The position numbers and the translations under genes were made by a program. Positions 5,827 to 6,083 of a stretch of DNA of 6,083 bases are shown here, piece by piece; position 1 is the stretch's first letter; each line of letters starts with the position of its first letter. Below the pieces are notes generated by a model. It saw only the letters and a list, made by a program, of their open reading frames with translations, did no database searches and had not been told where the DNA came from. The DNA comes from Spirochaetia bacterium UBA5368 (GTDB lineage Bacteria; Spirochaetota; UBA4802; UBA5368). Location of the stretch: positions 32,285-38,367 of the forward strand of contig DHPI01000048.1 of NCBI GenBank assembly GCA_002407865.1, written 5' to 3'.

Positions 5827-6083
5827 ATGAATTACAGGCTGGTTCGGCAGTTTTCAATCAACATGGTGGACAATGTATTTAGGTTTTTTTATAAAATAAT
5901 CGATTTCGGCAAGGTATGGATCGATGTCTTCTGGGCTTTTTATGAGATCTGGGAGGCATTCTTTCTTATATTCTATAACCTGTTCATGTATGTTTATTAT
6001 TTTATTATCTTCATAATCGATAAATTAACCGAATCCGAGGCGACGCTCCTCTTCTGGAAAAAGGCGCCGAAGATAATTCCCTA
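5827..6083 (+). CDS. Unrecognised aromatic-rich membrane protein, 3'-truncated
   Basis: The frame opens at ATG 5827 after GAGG (5817-5820) and stays open to the window end, giving 85 complete codons followed by TA, so the next codon could be Tyr or a stop. I do not recognise the family. About 25 of the 85 residues are Phe, Tyr or Trp. Residues about 44-64 (AFFLIFYNLFMYVYYFIIFII) form one clear hydrophobic membrane segment. Residues about 12-36 look like a second, more amphipathic helix with interspersed Asp, Lys and Arg. A polar stretch DKLTESEA follows (65-72), then LLFWKKAPKIIP. There is no signal-peptidase site or lipobox. It has its own sigma-70-like promoter and is divergent from the Ldh2-family gene. 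The well-formed promoter, SD and helical periodicity argue for a real gene. It may be a small membrane protein ending just past the edge or the start of a longer one. Confidence 0.7.
   Translation, partial: MNYRLVRQFSINMVDNVFRFFYKIIDFGKVWIDVFWAFYEIWEAFFLIFYNLFMYVYYFIIFIIDKLTESEATLLFWKKAPKIIP

Overview
This window is an ordinary-looking stretch of bacterial chromosome with mixed metabolic and regulatory genes. It holds six protein-coding genes, the first and last cut by the window edges. I see no tRNA, rRNA, CRISPR array, insertion sequence or phage gene. Genes have canonical Shine-Dalgarno sequences (AGGAGG, AAGGAG), E. coli-like -35/-10 promoters and a classical Rho-independent terminator. 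Coding DNA is of moderate GC, and one intergenic region is strongly AT-rich. This fits a free-living bacterium using a sigma-70-type housekeeping factor. I cannot fix the phylum from sequence alone; a spirochaete or a Desulfobacterota-like lineage are guesses only.

Layout, left to right: (1) 2-655 (+), 3' part of a class I SAM-dependent methyltransferase. (2) A 55-bp convergent gap with a GC-rich hairpin. (3) 711-1496 (-), a short-chain dehydrogenase/reductase (SDR). (4) 1497-1704, a dyad-rich leader/promoter region. (5) 1705-2376 (-), a TetR-family regulator. (6) 2377-2562, an AT-rich divergent regulatory region with a strong promoter and a perfect 15-bp palindrome between -35 and -10. (7) 2563-4269 (+), a 568-residue acyl-CoA dehydrogenase-family protein with a long C-terminal extension. 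(8) A strong terminator at 4318-4349. (9) 4418-5524 (-), a complete Ldh2/YlbC-type malate/L-lactate dehydrogenase-family oxidoreductase. (10) A 302-bp divergent promoter region. (11) 5827 to the window end (+), start of an unrecognised, very aromatic-rich membrane protein.

The best-supported functional unit is the TetR regulator with the divergent acyl-CoA dehydrogenase and the SDR downstream of tetR on the same strand. TetR regulators of lipid catabolism often bind acyl-CoAs, and an acyl-CoA dehydrogenase plus an SDR could supply two oxidative steps of acyl-CoA breakdown. No hydratase, thiolase, CoA ligase or ETF gene is in the window, so the pathway stays open. The Ldh2-family gene is separately promoted and terminated, and no link to the acyl-CoA genes is visible. 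The most interesting unexplained items are the operator-like palindrome, the long hairpin in the SDR leader, and the aromatic-rich membrane protein at the right edge. I found no convincing evidence for a wholly new system.
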